This document shows positions 25,483 to 32,911 of a stretch of DNA of 50,922 bases, piece by piece. Each line of letters opens with the position of its first letter. Position 1 is the first letter of the stretch. The position numbers and the translations under genes are program-made. Below the pieces are notes generated by a model. The model searched no databases. It was given only the letters and a program-made list of their open reading frames with translations, and was not told where the DNA came from. Origin of the DNA: Patescibacteria group bacterium (lineage in GTDB: Bacteria > Patescibacteriota > Microgenomatia > UBA1406 > GWC2-37-13); assembly GCA_026416375.1 (NCBI GenBank), contig JAOAFI010000030.1, positions 1 through 50,922 on the forward strand, in the 5' to 3' direction.

Positions 25483-25856
25483 AATATCAATTATCTTTTA
25501 CTTCTCCAGGTCGTCTTGTTTTGCCAAAAAGAATTCGTGATCTTCTTAAAGGTAATATTTTTATTTTAGGAAAAGGATTTGATAATTGTCTTTCGGGATA
25601 TGATAAAGAAGATTGGGAAAAAAGAGCTCAGGCTTTGTTTAATTTTTCTCTTATTCAAAAAGAAAATTTATTAAGACAAAGATTTTTATTTTCTTCTATT
25701 GTTTATTTAGAAATTGATAGTCAAGGTAGATTTATTATTCCAAAAAATCTTTTGAGCCACGCTGATTTAAAAGAAGAAGCATTAATTGTTGGAGTGGGCG
25801 ATCATTTTGAGATTTGGAATCCGAGAAAATGGAAAGAATATCAAAAGAGTTTTTAA
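25467..25856 (+). CDS. mraZ: Transcriptional regulator MraZ
   Basis: 129 residues carrying two SpoVT/AbrB-type half-domains. The first is FGEYQLSFTSPGRLVLPKRI (4-23) and the second is centred on DSQGRFIIPKNLL; each matches the DXXXGRxxxP signature, with the first Asp replaced. MraZ is a ring-forming DNA-binding protein that autoregulates the dcw cluster. It is the first gene of the cluster, and a box array with 10-bp period overlaps its promoter and start. The ATG at 25467 is supported by the conserved FGEY beginning three codons later. Confidence 0.95.
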   Translation: MVFFGEYQLSFTSPGRLVLPKRIRDLLKGNIFILGKGFDNCLSGYDKEDWEKRAQALFNFSLIQKENLLRQRFLFSSIVYLEIDSQGRFIIPKNLLSHADLKEEALIVGVGDHFEIWNPRKWKEYQKSF

Positions 25857-25864
25857 GATTTTCT

Positions 25865-26680
25865 ATGCACACACCAGTACTTTTACAACAAGCGATTGAA
25901 AAGCTAAATATTAAGCCTAATGGATTATATATTGATGCTACTTTTGGCGAAGGAGGATATAGTAAAGAAATTATCAATAAGGGTGGAAAAGTTTTGGCAA
26001 TTGATTTAGATAAAGAACAATTATTAAAGAAAAAATCTGAATTTTTACAAGACAAAATTATTTTTCTTCAAGGAAATTTTTCCCAAATTGAAGAGATTGC
26101 CAAAAAAAATAATTTTTATCCAGCTGATGGCATTGTTTTTGATTTAGGATTGTCAATGGAGCAGATAAAAAATTCCAGCAGAGGTTTTTCTTATAAAAAT
26201 GAAGATGAGATTTTAGATATGAGAATAGATATTAATCAGAGTTTAAAAGTTGTTGATTTAATTAGAAAAAAATCAGCAGAAGAACTTGAAGAAATTTTTT
26301 CTAAATACAGCGAAGAGATAAATTCAAAAAAAATTGCTTTGGAAATAAAAAAAAGAAAAAGAATAGAAAAAGTAAAAGATTTGCTTAAAGCAATTGATAA
26401 AGCTTTAGGATTTAAATCAGAAAAAACTTACAGTCGGATATTTCAGGCTTTGCGAATTGCGGTCAATAATGAATTTGAAAATTTAAAAAGAGGATTAAAG
26501 GGCGCATTAAATATTATAAAAAAAGAGGGAAGGATTGTTGTTGTTTCTTTTCATTCGCTTGAGGATAGAATTGTTAAAAATTTTGTTAGAGAAAATAATT
26601 TAAATTTTTTAGAAAAAAAACCAATTAAAGGCGTTTTTTCTTATGAAAGAAGCGCTAAATTAAGAACAATAATTTTATGA
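25865..26680 (+). CDS. rsmH: 16S rRNA (cytosine-1402-N4)-methyltransferase RsmH (MraW)
   Basis: 271 residues from the chosen start. MHTPVLLQQAIEKL is the family N-terminus, and IDATFGEGGYS is the SAM-binding loop (usually GGHS/T). VFDLGLSMEQI with SSRGFSY and the late VVVSFHSLEDRIVKNF block are diagnostic. It methylates N4 of C1402 in 16S rRNA. An in-frame ATG at 25814 would add 17 residues overlapping mraZ; the 25865 start, 8 nt after the mraZ stop, matches family length better. It joins ftsL in an ATGA overlap. Confidence 0.95.
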   Translation: MHTPVLLQQAIEKLNIKPNGLYIDATFGEGGYSKEIINKGGKVLAIDLDKEQLLKKKSEFLQDKIIFLQGNFSQIEEIAKKNNFYPADGIVFDLGLSMEQIKNSSRGFSYKNEDEILDMRIDINQSLKVVDLIRKKSAEELEEIFSKYSEEINSKKIALEIKKRKRIEKVKDLLKAIDKALGFKSEKTYSRIFQALRIAVNNEFENLKRGLKGALNIIKKEGRIVVVSFHSLEDRIVKNFVRENNLNFLEKKPIKGVFSYERSAKLRTIIL

Positions 26681-26955
26681 AAAAAATAAATTTTTTAATT
26701 GGAATAATTATTTTTTTATTTGTTTTTTTTAATTTGTCTTTTTTTTATTTATCAATTAAATTAAGTGATGAAATATCTTTTTATGAAAAAAAAATTGAAA
26801 ATATTCATCATGAAAACATTAATTTAGAAAAAAAATTATCAGAAATTTCTTCTTTAGAATATGCAAAAAAAACCGCTTCTAATTTTGGCTTAACAGAAAA
26901 ACCTAAAATATATTTTTTAGAAAATTTAAAATATGCTTTAGTAGTTAAAGAATGA
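26677..26955 (+). CDS. ftsL: FtsL-like cell-division protein
   Basis: 92 residues. A short basic N-terminus and a single membrane helix (about 5-28) are followed by a heptad-rich segment (about 33-62, with Ile/Leu at spacing 3-4) that should form a coiled coil, then a short tail. This bitopic architecture and the position between rsmH and ftsI identify FtsL, which bridges FtsQ/DivIB and FtsB/DivIC to FtsW-FtsI. Sequence similarity alone would be weak. It has ATGA overlaps with both neighbours. Confidence 0.85.
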   Translation: MKKINFLIGIIIFLFVFFNLSFFYLSIKLSDEISFYEKKIENIHHENINLEKKLSEISSLEYAKKTASNFGLTEKPKIYFLENLKYALVVKE

Positions 26956-28610
26956 AAACAAAATTATTATTTTTATTTTTTTTATTTTTTTTTGTTTTAA
27001 TTATTTTTAAACTCTTTTATATTCAAATTATTTCTCCTTATAATTTTAAATATGATTTTTATTTAAAATCAAAAAAACTTCTTCCTGAAAGAGGAAAAAT
27101 ATACGATGTTAAAAAACAACCATTAGTTTTAAATCAAAATTCTTATCTTTTATATTTAGAACCAAAAAAAATAGATGACAAATTAAAGTTAATTAAATTT
27201 TTAAGTGATAAATTAGAAATACCTGAAGCTTCTCTTGAGGCAAAAATAGATGAAAGCAAACAATGGCTTGCAATAACTTCAGGGATTGATGAAGAAAAAA
27301 AAAATCAAATTGATAAATTAAAATTGAATGGAATTGGTTTTGAAAAACAATTTAAGCGTTATTATCCAGAGTCTTCTTTATCCGCTCACTTGCTTGGTTT
27401 TGTTGGAAAAAATAAAGATGGAGAAAATATTGGTTATTTTGGAATAGAGGGTTTTTATAATCAAGATTTAAGTGGTATGCCAGGTTTACTTCAATCAGAA
27501 AGAGATCTTTTTGGAAAACCTATATTTATTGGTGTTCAAAATATTATTAAACCTGAAAATGGAAGAGATTTTGTATTAACAATTGATAAAACTATTCAAG
27601 AAATTACTAAAAAAAAATTAAACGAAGGAATAGAAAAATATCAAGCAAAAAGCGGATGTGTAATTATTGCTAATCCTTACACAATGGCAATTTTATCTTT
27701 GGTTTGTCTTCCTGATTATGATTTAGATAAATATTATCAGTTTTCAGAAGATTTTTTTCGTAATCCAGCAATCTCAGATGTTTATGAACCAGGATCAATA
27801 TTTAAGCCTTTAATTATGGCAATTGGAATTGAAGAAAAAAAAATAAAACCAAACGATATTTATAATGAAGAGGGTCCAATTAAAATAGGCGAACATAAAA
27901 TAAAGACTTGGAATGATAAATATGAAGGAAAAATCACAATGACAAGAATTTTAGAAAAATCTTCAAATGTTGGCATGGTTTATATTGGAGAAAAATTGGG
28001 AAGAAACAAACTTTACGATTATATTTATAAATTTAATTTTGATAAATTGACCCAAATTGATCTTCAAGGTGAAACTTCTGGGTTTATTAAACCAAAATCT
28101 CAATGGTATGATATAGATTATGCAACAGTTACTTTTGGTCAAGGAATAGCCATTACTCCAATATCAATGATTAGAGCTTTTGCTTCAATTATTAATGGAG
28201 GTTATTTAATGAGACCATATATTGTTGACACAATTATCTCTCAAAAAGAAGAAATAAAAATAAAACCAAAAACAGAAAAGAAAATTTTTTCAGAACTGAC
28301 AAGCGAAATTTTAAAAAAAATGCTTGTTTCAACTGTTGAAAATGCTGAAGCAAAATGGGACAGGCCAAAAAATATAAAGATTGGAGGCAAGACGGGAACA
28401 GCTCAAATACCAATAAAAGGCCAATATGATCCCTCAAAAACAAATGCTTCTTTTATTGGTTTTGGGCCGGCTGATAATCCAAAATTTATTATATTAGTCG
28501 CATTAAAAGAACCAAAAACATCTCCTTGGGGTTCAGAAACAGCAGCGCCAATATTTTTTGAAATTGTTAAAGAGCTTATAGTATACTATGGAATAACACC
28601 AGATAATTAA
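26952..28610 (+). CDS. ftsI: Class B PBP, septal transpeptidase FtsI (PBP3/SpoVD-like)
   Basis: 552 residues. A membrane anchor (about 4-24) and a PBP dimerisation domain beginning LPERGKIYD (44-52) precede the transpeptidase domain. Its motifs are SIFK (282-285, catalytic Ser282), SSN (337-339) and KTGT (480-483). It cross-links septal peptidoglycan with its partner FtsW, encoded downstream. There is no C-terminal PASTA domain, unlike SpoVD and many Gram-positive PBPs. It overlaps ftsL by 4 bp. Confidence 0.95.
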   Translation: MKTKLLFLFFLFFFVLIIFKLFYIQIISPYNFKYDFYLKSKKLLPERGKIYDVKKQPLVLNQNSYLLYLEPKKIDDKLKLIKFLSDKLEIPEASLEAKIDESKQWLAITSGIDEEKKNQIDKLKLNGIGFEKQFKRYYPESSLSAHLLGFVGKNKDGENIGYFGIEGFYNQDLSGMPGLLQSERDLFGKPIFIGVQNIIKPENGRDFVLTIDKTIQEITKKKLNEGIEKYQAKSGCVIIANPYTMAILSLVCLPDYDLDKYYQFSEDFFRNPAISDVYEPGSIFKPLIMAIGIEEKKIKPNDIYNEEGPIKIGEHKIKTWNDKYEGKITMTRILEKSSNVGMVYIGEKLGRNKLYDYIYKFNFDKLTQIDLQGETSGFIKPKSQWYDIDYATVTFGQGIAITPISMIRAFASIINGGYLMRPYIVDTIISQKEEIKIKPKTEKKIFSELTSEILKKMLVSTVENAEAKWDRPKNIKIGGKTGTAQIPIKGQYDPSKTNASFIGFGPADNPKFIILVALKEPKTSPWGSETAAPIFFEIVKELIVYYGITPDN

Positions 28611-28636
28611 TTTTTAATTTTCAATTTTTAATTTTA
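28611..28636 (-). repeat. TTAAAAATT-type repeat between ftsI and murE
   Basis: The 26-nt spacer consists of TTTTTAATTTTCAATTTTTA-type units, the reverse complement of the AAAATTAAAAATT units seen at 439-470 and 31978-32006. It leaves no room for a missing murE domain 1. Confidence 0.5.
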
Positions 28637-29803
28637 ATGTTAAGAAAAATAAAAAATTTTTTTCATTTAATTGAGGCTTTGATTGCTAATATTATTTATA
28701 GTTTTCCATCAAAAAAAATAAAAGTTATTGGTGTTACTGGAACAGATGGCAAAACAACAACGACAAGTTTTCTGGCTCATCTTTTAAAACAATCAGGAAA
28801 AAAAGTTTCTTTTGTTTCAACTGTTTATGCTCAAATTGCCGATAAAATTTATGATACTGGTCTTCATGTGACTACTCCTTCGTCATTTATGATTCAGCGT
28901 TTTTTAAATAAAGCAGTAAAAAATAAAGATGAATTTTTTGTTTTAGAAACCACTTCTCATGCTTTGGATCAAAATCGAGTTTGGGGAGTGAATTTTGAGA
29001 TTGGAGTTTTGACAAATATCACTCATGAGCATTTAGATTATCATAAAACTTATGAAAATTATGTTAAAGCAAAATGTAAGTTATTAAAAAATTCAAAAAT
29101 AATTGTTATTAACCAAGAGGATAATTCTTATAAATATGTCTTAAATCAAATTAAAAATTCAAAATTAAAAATTCAAAATTATAATTCAAAACTAAAAATT
29201 TTAGATAAAGTACCTAATTTGACAAAATTTAATCGTTTTAATTTTTCAGCTGGTTATCAAGTGGCAAAAATTTTAAATATCAGCGATGATGATTTTTTAA
29301 AAGCAGTTAAAACTTTTAAGCTTCCTCAAGGAAGGCTTGACTTGATTTATGATAAAGATTTTAAAGTGATTATTGATTTTGCCCATACTCCAAATGCTTT
29401 TAAAGAACTTTTGCCTGAGATAAAAAAAATTTATTTGAAAAAAAGTGGGCGGTTGATTCATGTTTTTGGATCAGCTGGACTTCGCGATTCTTCAAAAAGG
29501 CCTTTAATGGGCAGATATTCAAGTCAGTATTCTGATTATATTATTTTGACTGAAGAAGATTATCGGACTGAGGATCCAAAAAAAATCTGCCAGCAAATTG
29601 CTTCTGGATTTATTAATAAGAAAATTAATTACGAGACGATTATTAATAGAAAAGAAGCAATTAAAAAAGCTTTAAAAATGGCTAAAAAAAATGATGTTGT
29701 TTTGTTGACTGGCAAAGGCCATGAAAAAAGTTTGTGCCGGGGAAAAAAAGAATATCCTTGGAGTGATTATGAGGCGGTTAAAGAAATATTAAAAATTAAT
29801 TAG
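28637..29803 (+). CDS. murE: MurE-like UDP-MurNAc-tripeptide synthetase lacking domain 1
   Basis: 388 residues. The P-loop GVTGTDGKTTTT starts at about residue 33, whereas it lies near residue 110 in E. coli MurE, so the UDP-MurNAc-binding domain 1 is missing. The rest follows MurE order: THEHLDYH, DFAHTPNAF, SAGLRDSSKRPLMGRY and the GKGHE block near the end. MurE adds the third stem residue (mDAP or Lys) to UDP-MurNAc-Ala-Glu. The specificity motif DNPR is EDYR here, keeping the Arg associated with mDAP enzymes, so the substrate is uncertain. Residues 172-188 are an apparent low-complexity insertion. MurE is better supported than MurT or FPGS-like ligases. Confidence 0.85.
   Translation: MLRKIKNFFHLIEALIANIIYSFPSKKIKVIGVTGTDGKTTTTSFLAHLLKQSGKKVSFVSTVYAQIADKIYDTGLHVTTPSSFMIQRFLNKAVKNKDEFFVLETTSHALDQNRVWGVNFEIGVLTNITHEHLDYHKTYENYVKAKCKLLKNSKIIVINQEDNSYKYVLNQIKNSKLKIQNYNSKLKILDKVPNLTKFNRFNFSAGYQVAKILNISDDDFLKAVKTFKLPQGRLDLIYDKDFKVIIDFAHTPNAFKELLPEIKKIYLKKSGRLIHVFGSAGLRDSSKRPLMGRYSSQYSDYIILTEEDYRTEDPKKICQQIASGFINKKINYETIINRKEAIKKALKMAKKNDVVLLTGKGHEKSLCRGKKEYPWSDYEAVKEILKIN
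29150..29200 (+). repeat. In-frame A+T repeat insertion in murE
   Basis: AAATTAAAAATTCAAAATTA-type units encode IKNSKLKIQNYNSKLKI (MurE residues 172-188), in the linker before LTKFNRFNFS. The reading phase and peptide match two stretches in ileS. Confidence 0.6.
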
Positions 29804-29832
29804 TTTAGCGGGTTTAGAGGGTTAGCGAGTTT
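29803..29832 (+). repeat. GTTTAGCGGG repeat between murE and pgeF
   Basis: GTTTAGCGGGTTTAGAGGG, then TTAGCGAGTTT, fills the spacer from the last base of the murE stop to just before pgeF. The 12-mer TTTAGCGGGTTT (29804-29815) is identical to 16087-16098 and to the reverse complement of 21224-21235. Confidence 0.65.
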
Positions 29833-29837
29833 AAAAT

Positions 29838-30584
29838 ATGTTTTTTAATTCTAATTTAAAGATATTTACTTCTTTTTTAATCAATAATAATTATTTTCTT
29901 GCTGGTTTTGGAACAAAAGAATTAGGCGATGGAAGAAAAAGCGAAAACTTAATTTCTTTTTTTAAAAAAAACAATATTAATTTTTCCAAAATTATAGTAC
30001 CAAAACAAATTCATTCAACTAATGTTTATTTTTATCAACAAGCTACAAATCCATTTTTAGTTGAAAAGATAGAAGATATTGATGGTCTGATAACTAAGGA
30101 AAAAGATGTAGTTTTAACAGTAATAACAGCTGACTGTGTGCCAATAATTTTTATTGAAGAAAAAGAAAAAATTATTGGTATTTCTCATCAAGGCTGGAGG
30201 GGAAGCATCAAGCGGATGAGCCAAAAAATGATTGATAAGGTGATTGAGGCAGGAGGAAAGATTGAAAATTTAAAAATATTGATTGGACCGTCAATTGGGG
30301 ATTGTTGTTATGATGTTAAGGAAGAGCGGTATTATCAGTTTAAAGAAGAATTTGACAGCTATTCAGAAAAAATTTTTCGGTTTTTTAAAGGAGGATGGCA
30401 TTTGAGTTTGGCTAAATTGAATTATTTATTGCTTATTGATAAAGGAGTTAAAAAGGAAAACATCGATTTTTTTCCATTTTGCACAAATTGCGACAAAAAA
30501 AGATTTTTTTCTTATCGAAGATATAAAAGGAAAAAAAATGAAGAATATGGAGAGATGGTGAGTTTTGTGTTAAGAAAATTTTAA
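29838..30584 (+). CDS. pgeF: Peptidoglycan editing factor PgeF (YfiH/laccase-domain)
   Basis: 248 residues of the YfiH/LACC1 fold. The metal/catalytic residues fall in the usual places: His in QIHSTNVY, Cys in ITADCVPI and His in SHQGWRG. GPSIGDCCYDV and a C-terminal CTNC/FSYRR region follow. Relatives cleave purine nucleosides (phosphorylase/deaminase activity), and in E. coli loss of PgeF allows L-Ser into the peptide stem. Its place between murE and murC fits wall-precursor quality control. There is no Shine-Dalgarno sequence; the upstream spacer is repeat sequence. Confidence 0.93.
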   Translation: MFFNSNLKIFTSFLINNNYFLAGFGTKELGDGRKSENLISFFKKNNINFSKIIVPKQIHSTNVYFYQQATNPFLVEKIEDIDGLITKEKDVVLTVITADCVPIIFIEEKEKIIGISHQGWRGSIKRMSQKMIDKVIEAGGKIENLKILIGPSIGDCCYDVKEERYYQFKEEFDSYSEKIFRFFKGGWHLSLAKLNYLLLIDKGVKKENIDFFPFCTNCDKKRFFSYRRYKRKKNEEYGEMVSFVLRKF

Positions 30585-30614
30585 AGCTTTTAAATCTTTT
30601 TATTTTTATTTTGA

Positions 30615-30620
30615 TATAAT
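30615..30620 (+). promoter_or_regulatory. Possible internal -10 box before murC
   Basis: TATAAT ends 9 nt before the murC ATG in a 45-nt spacer. There is no good -35 at 17 bp, so this is weak support for an internal promoter in the dcw cluster. Confidence 0.35.
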
Positions 30621-30629
30621 TTTATTCTA

Positions 30630-31997
30630 ATGATTCATACTATCAAATCAATCTTTTTTTTAGGAATAAAAGGGGTGGCGATGGCGAATCTGGCAGTAAT
30701 TTTGAAAAAAATGGGCAAAAATGTCAGCGGAGTTGATTTAGAAGAAGAGTTTATTACTGATAAGCTGCTTAAAGAAAATAATATTCATTTTCAGACAAAC
30801 TTTGATAATCTTCCAGAAAACATTGATCTTTTTGTTTATTCAGCTGCTCATCAGGGTTTAAAAAATCCATTGCTTTTAAAAGCTAAAGAAAAAAATATCA
30901 AAATTATTTCTCAAGCAGAATTAATTAATGAGATTATGAAGCAATTCAGCCTAAAAATTGCTGTTTCCGGCTGTCATGGCAAGACAACAACTTCTTCTCT
31001 TTTAAGCTATTCTTTAATTAAACTTTTTCAAAAACCATCATATTTGGTTGGCGTGCCTTATTTTAAAAACAATAAAAACGAATATCAAGGTGCTGATTTT
31101 CAAGAAAAAAAATATTTTGTTCTTGAGGCAGATGAATATGGGGTGGCGCCTCCAGTTGATAAAACTCCAAAATTTTTAAAAATTAATTCTGATTGGATTA
31201 TCAATACTAATATTGATTTTGATCATCCAGATGTTTATCAAGATATAGAAGATGTTAAAAAAACTTTTTTAAAATTTTTTGAAAATAAAAATTTGATTAT
31301 TAATGTTGATAATGAAAACACGATTTCAATTTTAAATAAAATCAAAGCGAAAAAAATCATTACCTATGGATTTTCAAAAAAGGCTGATTATCAGGTAGTT
31401 GATTGGAAAGTTAATGAAGACTATAGCTGGTTTAAAATCAAAAATTTAGGAGAATTTAAAATTTCTTTATTTGGCGTTCATAATATTTTAAATGCAACAG
31501 CAGTTATTGTCCTTCTTTTAAAATTAGGTTTTTCTGTTGAAAAAATAAAAGTAGCAATTAAAGACTTTTTAGGCGCAAAAAGAAGACTTGAATTGGTAAA
31601 AAAAACTAATGAGTATATGATTTTTGACGATTATGCCCATCATCCAGAAGAAATAAAAAAAACAATTTTAGCAATAAAAGAAAGATTTAAAAATAAAAGA
31701 TTAATAGTCATTTTTCAGCCTCATACTTATTCAAGAACAGCTTCGTTAATCAAAGAATTTAGAGAAAGTTTGTCTTTGGCTGATCTTTGTTTTATTTTGC
31801 CGATTTTTGCTTCAGCTAGAGAAAAAAAAGAAGATTTTAAGATCTCATCAAAAGACATTGTTTTTGACAAAAAAAATTTGATTTATGTTGAAGACGAAAT
31901 ACAGTTAAACAGTCAACTGCATTTTATTTTAAAAAAAGGCGATATAATAATGACAATGGGAGCAGGAGACGTCTACAAGTTAAAAATTAAAAGTTAA
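30630..31997 (+). CDS. murC: UDP-N-acetylmuramate--L-alanine ligase
   Basis: 455 residues, full three-domain Mur ligase. The N-terminal dinucleotide-like loop GIKGVAMANLA (12-22) corresponds to the usual GIGGSGMSGLA. The P-loop is GCHGKTTT (114-121). The ADEYGVAPP region, DFDHPDVYQ and DDYAHHPEEI follow, with FQPHTYSRTASL in domain 3. It attaches L-Ala to UDP-MurNAc using ATP. The final codons (KLKIKS) are written in the A+T repeat that continues into the spacer before murB. Confidence 0.96.
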   Translation: MIHTIKSIFFLGIKGVAMANLAVILKKMGKNVSGVDLEEEFITDKLLKENNIHFQTNFDNLPENIDLFVYSAAHQGLKNPLLLKAKEKNIKIISQAELINEIMKQFSLKIAVSGCHGKTTTSSLLSYSLIKLFQKPSYLVGVPYFKNNKNEYQGADFQEKKYFVLEADEYGVAPPVDKTPKFLKINSDWIINTNIDFDHPDVYQDIEDVKKTFLKFFENKNLIINVDNENTISILNKIKAKKIITYGFSKKADYQVVDWKVNEDYSWFKIKNLGEFKISLFGVHNILNATAVIVLLLKLGFSVEKIKVAIKDFLGAKRRLELVKKTNEYMIFDDYAHHPEEIKKTILAIKERFKNKRLIVIFQPHTYSRTASLIKEFRESLSLADLCFILPIFASAREKKEDFKISSKDIVFDKKNLIYVEDEIQLNSQLHFILKKGDIIMTMGAGDVYKLKIKS

Positions 31998-32006
31998 AAG
32001 TTAAAA
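31978..32006 (+). repeat. TTAAAAATTAAAAGTT repeat at the murC/murB junction
   Basis: Tandem TTAAAAATTAAAAGTTAAAA units begin inside the last codons of murC, contain its stop and end at the murB ATG. They are the same type as 439-470. Confidence 0.5.
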
Positions 32007-32894
32007 ATGAAGACTTTTCAATTAAAAATAGAAGAAAATAAAGATATTTCGCATTTTTTTACCTTAAAAACAAAGGTAATTGCCAGATATTTTTTTGAAG
32101 CAAAAACAAGAGAAGATTTAATTAATATTAAAAAATATTCTCTTGAAAAAAAAATACCTATTTTTATTTTAGGCGGAGGAAGCAATATAGCTGTTTTATC
32201 AGGAAAGCTTGATTATTTAGTTGTTAAAAATAATTATTTAAAGCTTGAGATTATTGATGAAAATGAAAAAGAGGCGAAAGTTTTAATCTCTTCAGGCTAT
32301 CCAGTTTCTTTATTAATAGCTAAATCTATTGATAAAGGTTTGGGTGGTTTTGAATATCATCAAGGACTGCCGGGGACTGTTGGAGGAGCAATATATATGA
32401 ATTCAAAATGGACAAAGCCATTAACTTATTTTGGAGACAACTTAATTGAGGCTTTTTTAGTTGATAAAAGCAGCAGTTTAAAAAAAGTTAATCGTGATTA
32501 TTTTAATTTTGCTTATGATTATTCAATTTTGCAAAAAACAAAAGAGATTTTTGTTGAGGGAGTTTTTCTTTTAAAAAAAGATAAAAAAGAAGAAATAAAA
32601 AAAAGAGCTAATTTTGCTTTGTCTTATAGAAAAACAACTCAGCCTTATGGAGTGGCAACTTGCGGTTGTTTTTTTCAAAATCCAGGCGGAGTTTCAGCTG
32701 GTTATTTGATAGATAAATCTGGTTTAAAAGGTTTTAAAGTTGGCGGTTTTTATGTTTCACAAATTCATGCTAATTTTATTGTTAATGACGGAAGCGGGAA
32801 AAAAGAAGATTTGTTAAAACTTCTTGAAATTATAAAAAACAAAGTAAAAGAAAAATTTAATATCCAGTTGGAAGAAGAAGTGGTAATTATGTAA
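32007..32894 (+). CDS. murB: UDP-N-acetylenolpyruvoylglucosamine reductase
   Basis: 295 residues, type-II length. The FAD-binding blocks GGGSNIAV (57-64) and GLPGTVGGAIYMN (120-132), and the C-terminal HANFIVN and LEEEV, are present. Two usual active-site features differ. The catalytic Ser of the GSxFKNP motif is Cys221 (CGCFFQNP, 219-226), and the YRxS motif reads YDYS (170-173). MurB reduces UDP-GlcNAc-enolpyruvate to UDP-MurNAc with NADPH. A Cys may replace the Ser as proton donor, so activity is likely but altered. It is preceded by murC and followed by murA. Confidence 0.93.
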   Translation: MKTFQLKIEENKDISHFFTLKTKVIARYFFEAKTREDLINIKKYSLEKKIPIFILGGGSNIAVLSGKLDYLVVKNNYLKLEIIDENEKEAKVLISSGYPVSLLIAKSIDKGLGGFEYHQGLPGTVGGAIYMNSKWTKPLTYFGDNLIEAFLVDKSSSLKKVNRDYFNFAYDYSILQKTKEIFVEGVFLLKKDKKEEIKKRANFALSYRKTTQPYGVATCGCFFQNPGGVSAGYLIDKSGLKGFKVGGFYVSQIHANFIVNDGSGKKEDLLKLLEIIKNKVKEKFNIQLEEEVVIM

Positions 32895-32911
32895 AATTAA
32901 AATTTAAAAAT

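Noticed and set aside
25735-26055. 106-codon minus-strand frame across mraZ/rsmH
   Set aside because: It lies opposite two clearly assigned genes and matches no family.
26677-26680. TGA recoding to glycine as in some CPR lineages
   Set aside because: TGA ends several genes in ATGA overlaps (rsmH/ftsL, glmU-like/yvcK, metG/PBP), so it is a stop here.
28611-28636. Frameshifted domain 1 of murE upstream of the annotated start
   Set aside because: Only 26 nt of A+T repeat separates the ftsI stop from the murE ATG, with no room for a degraded domain.
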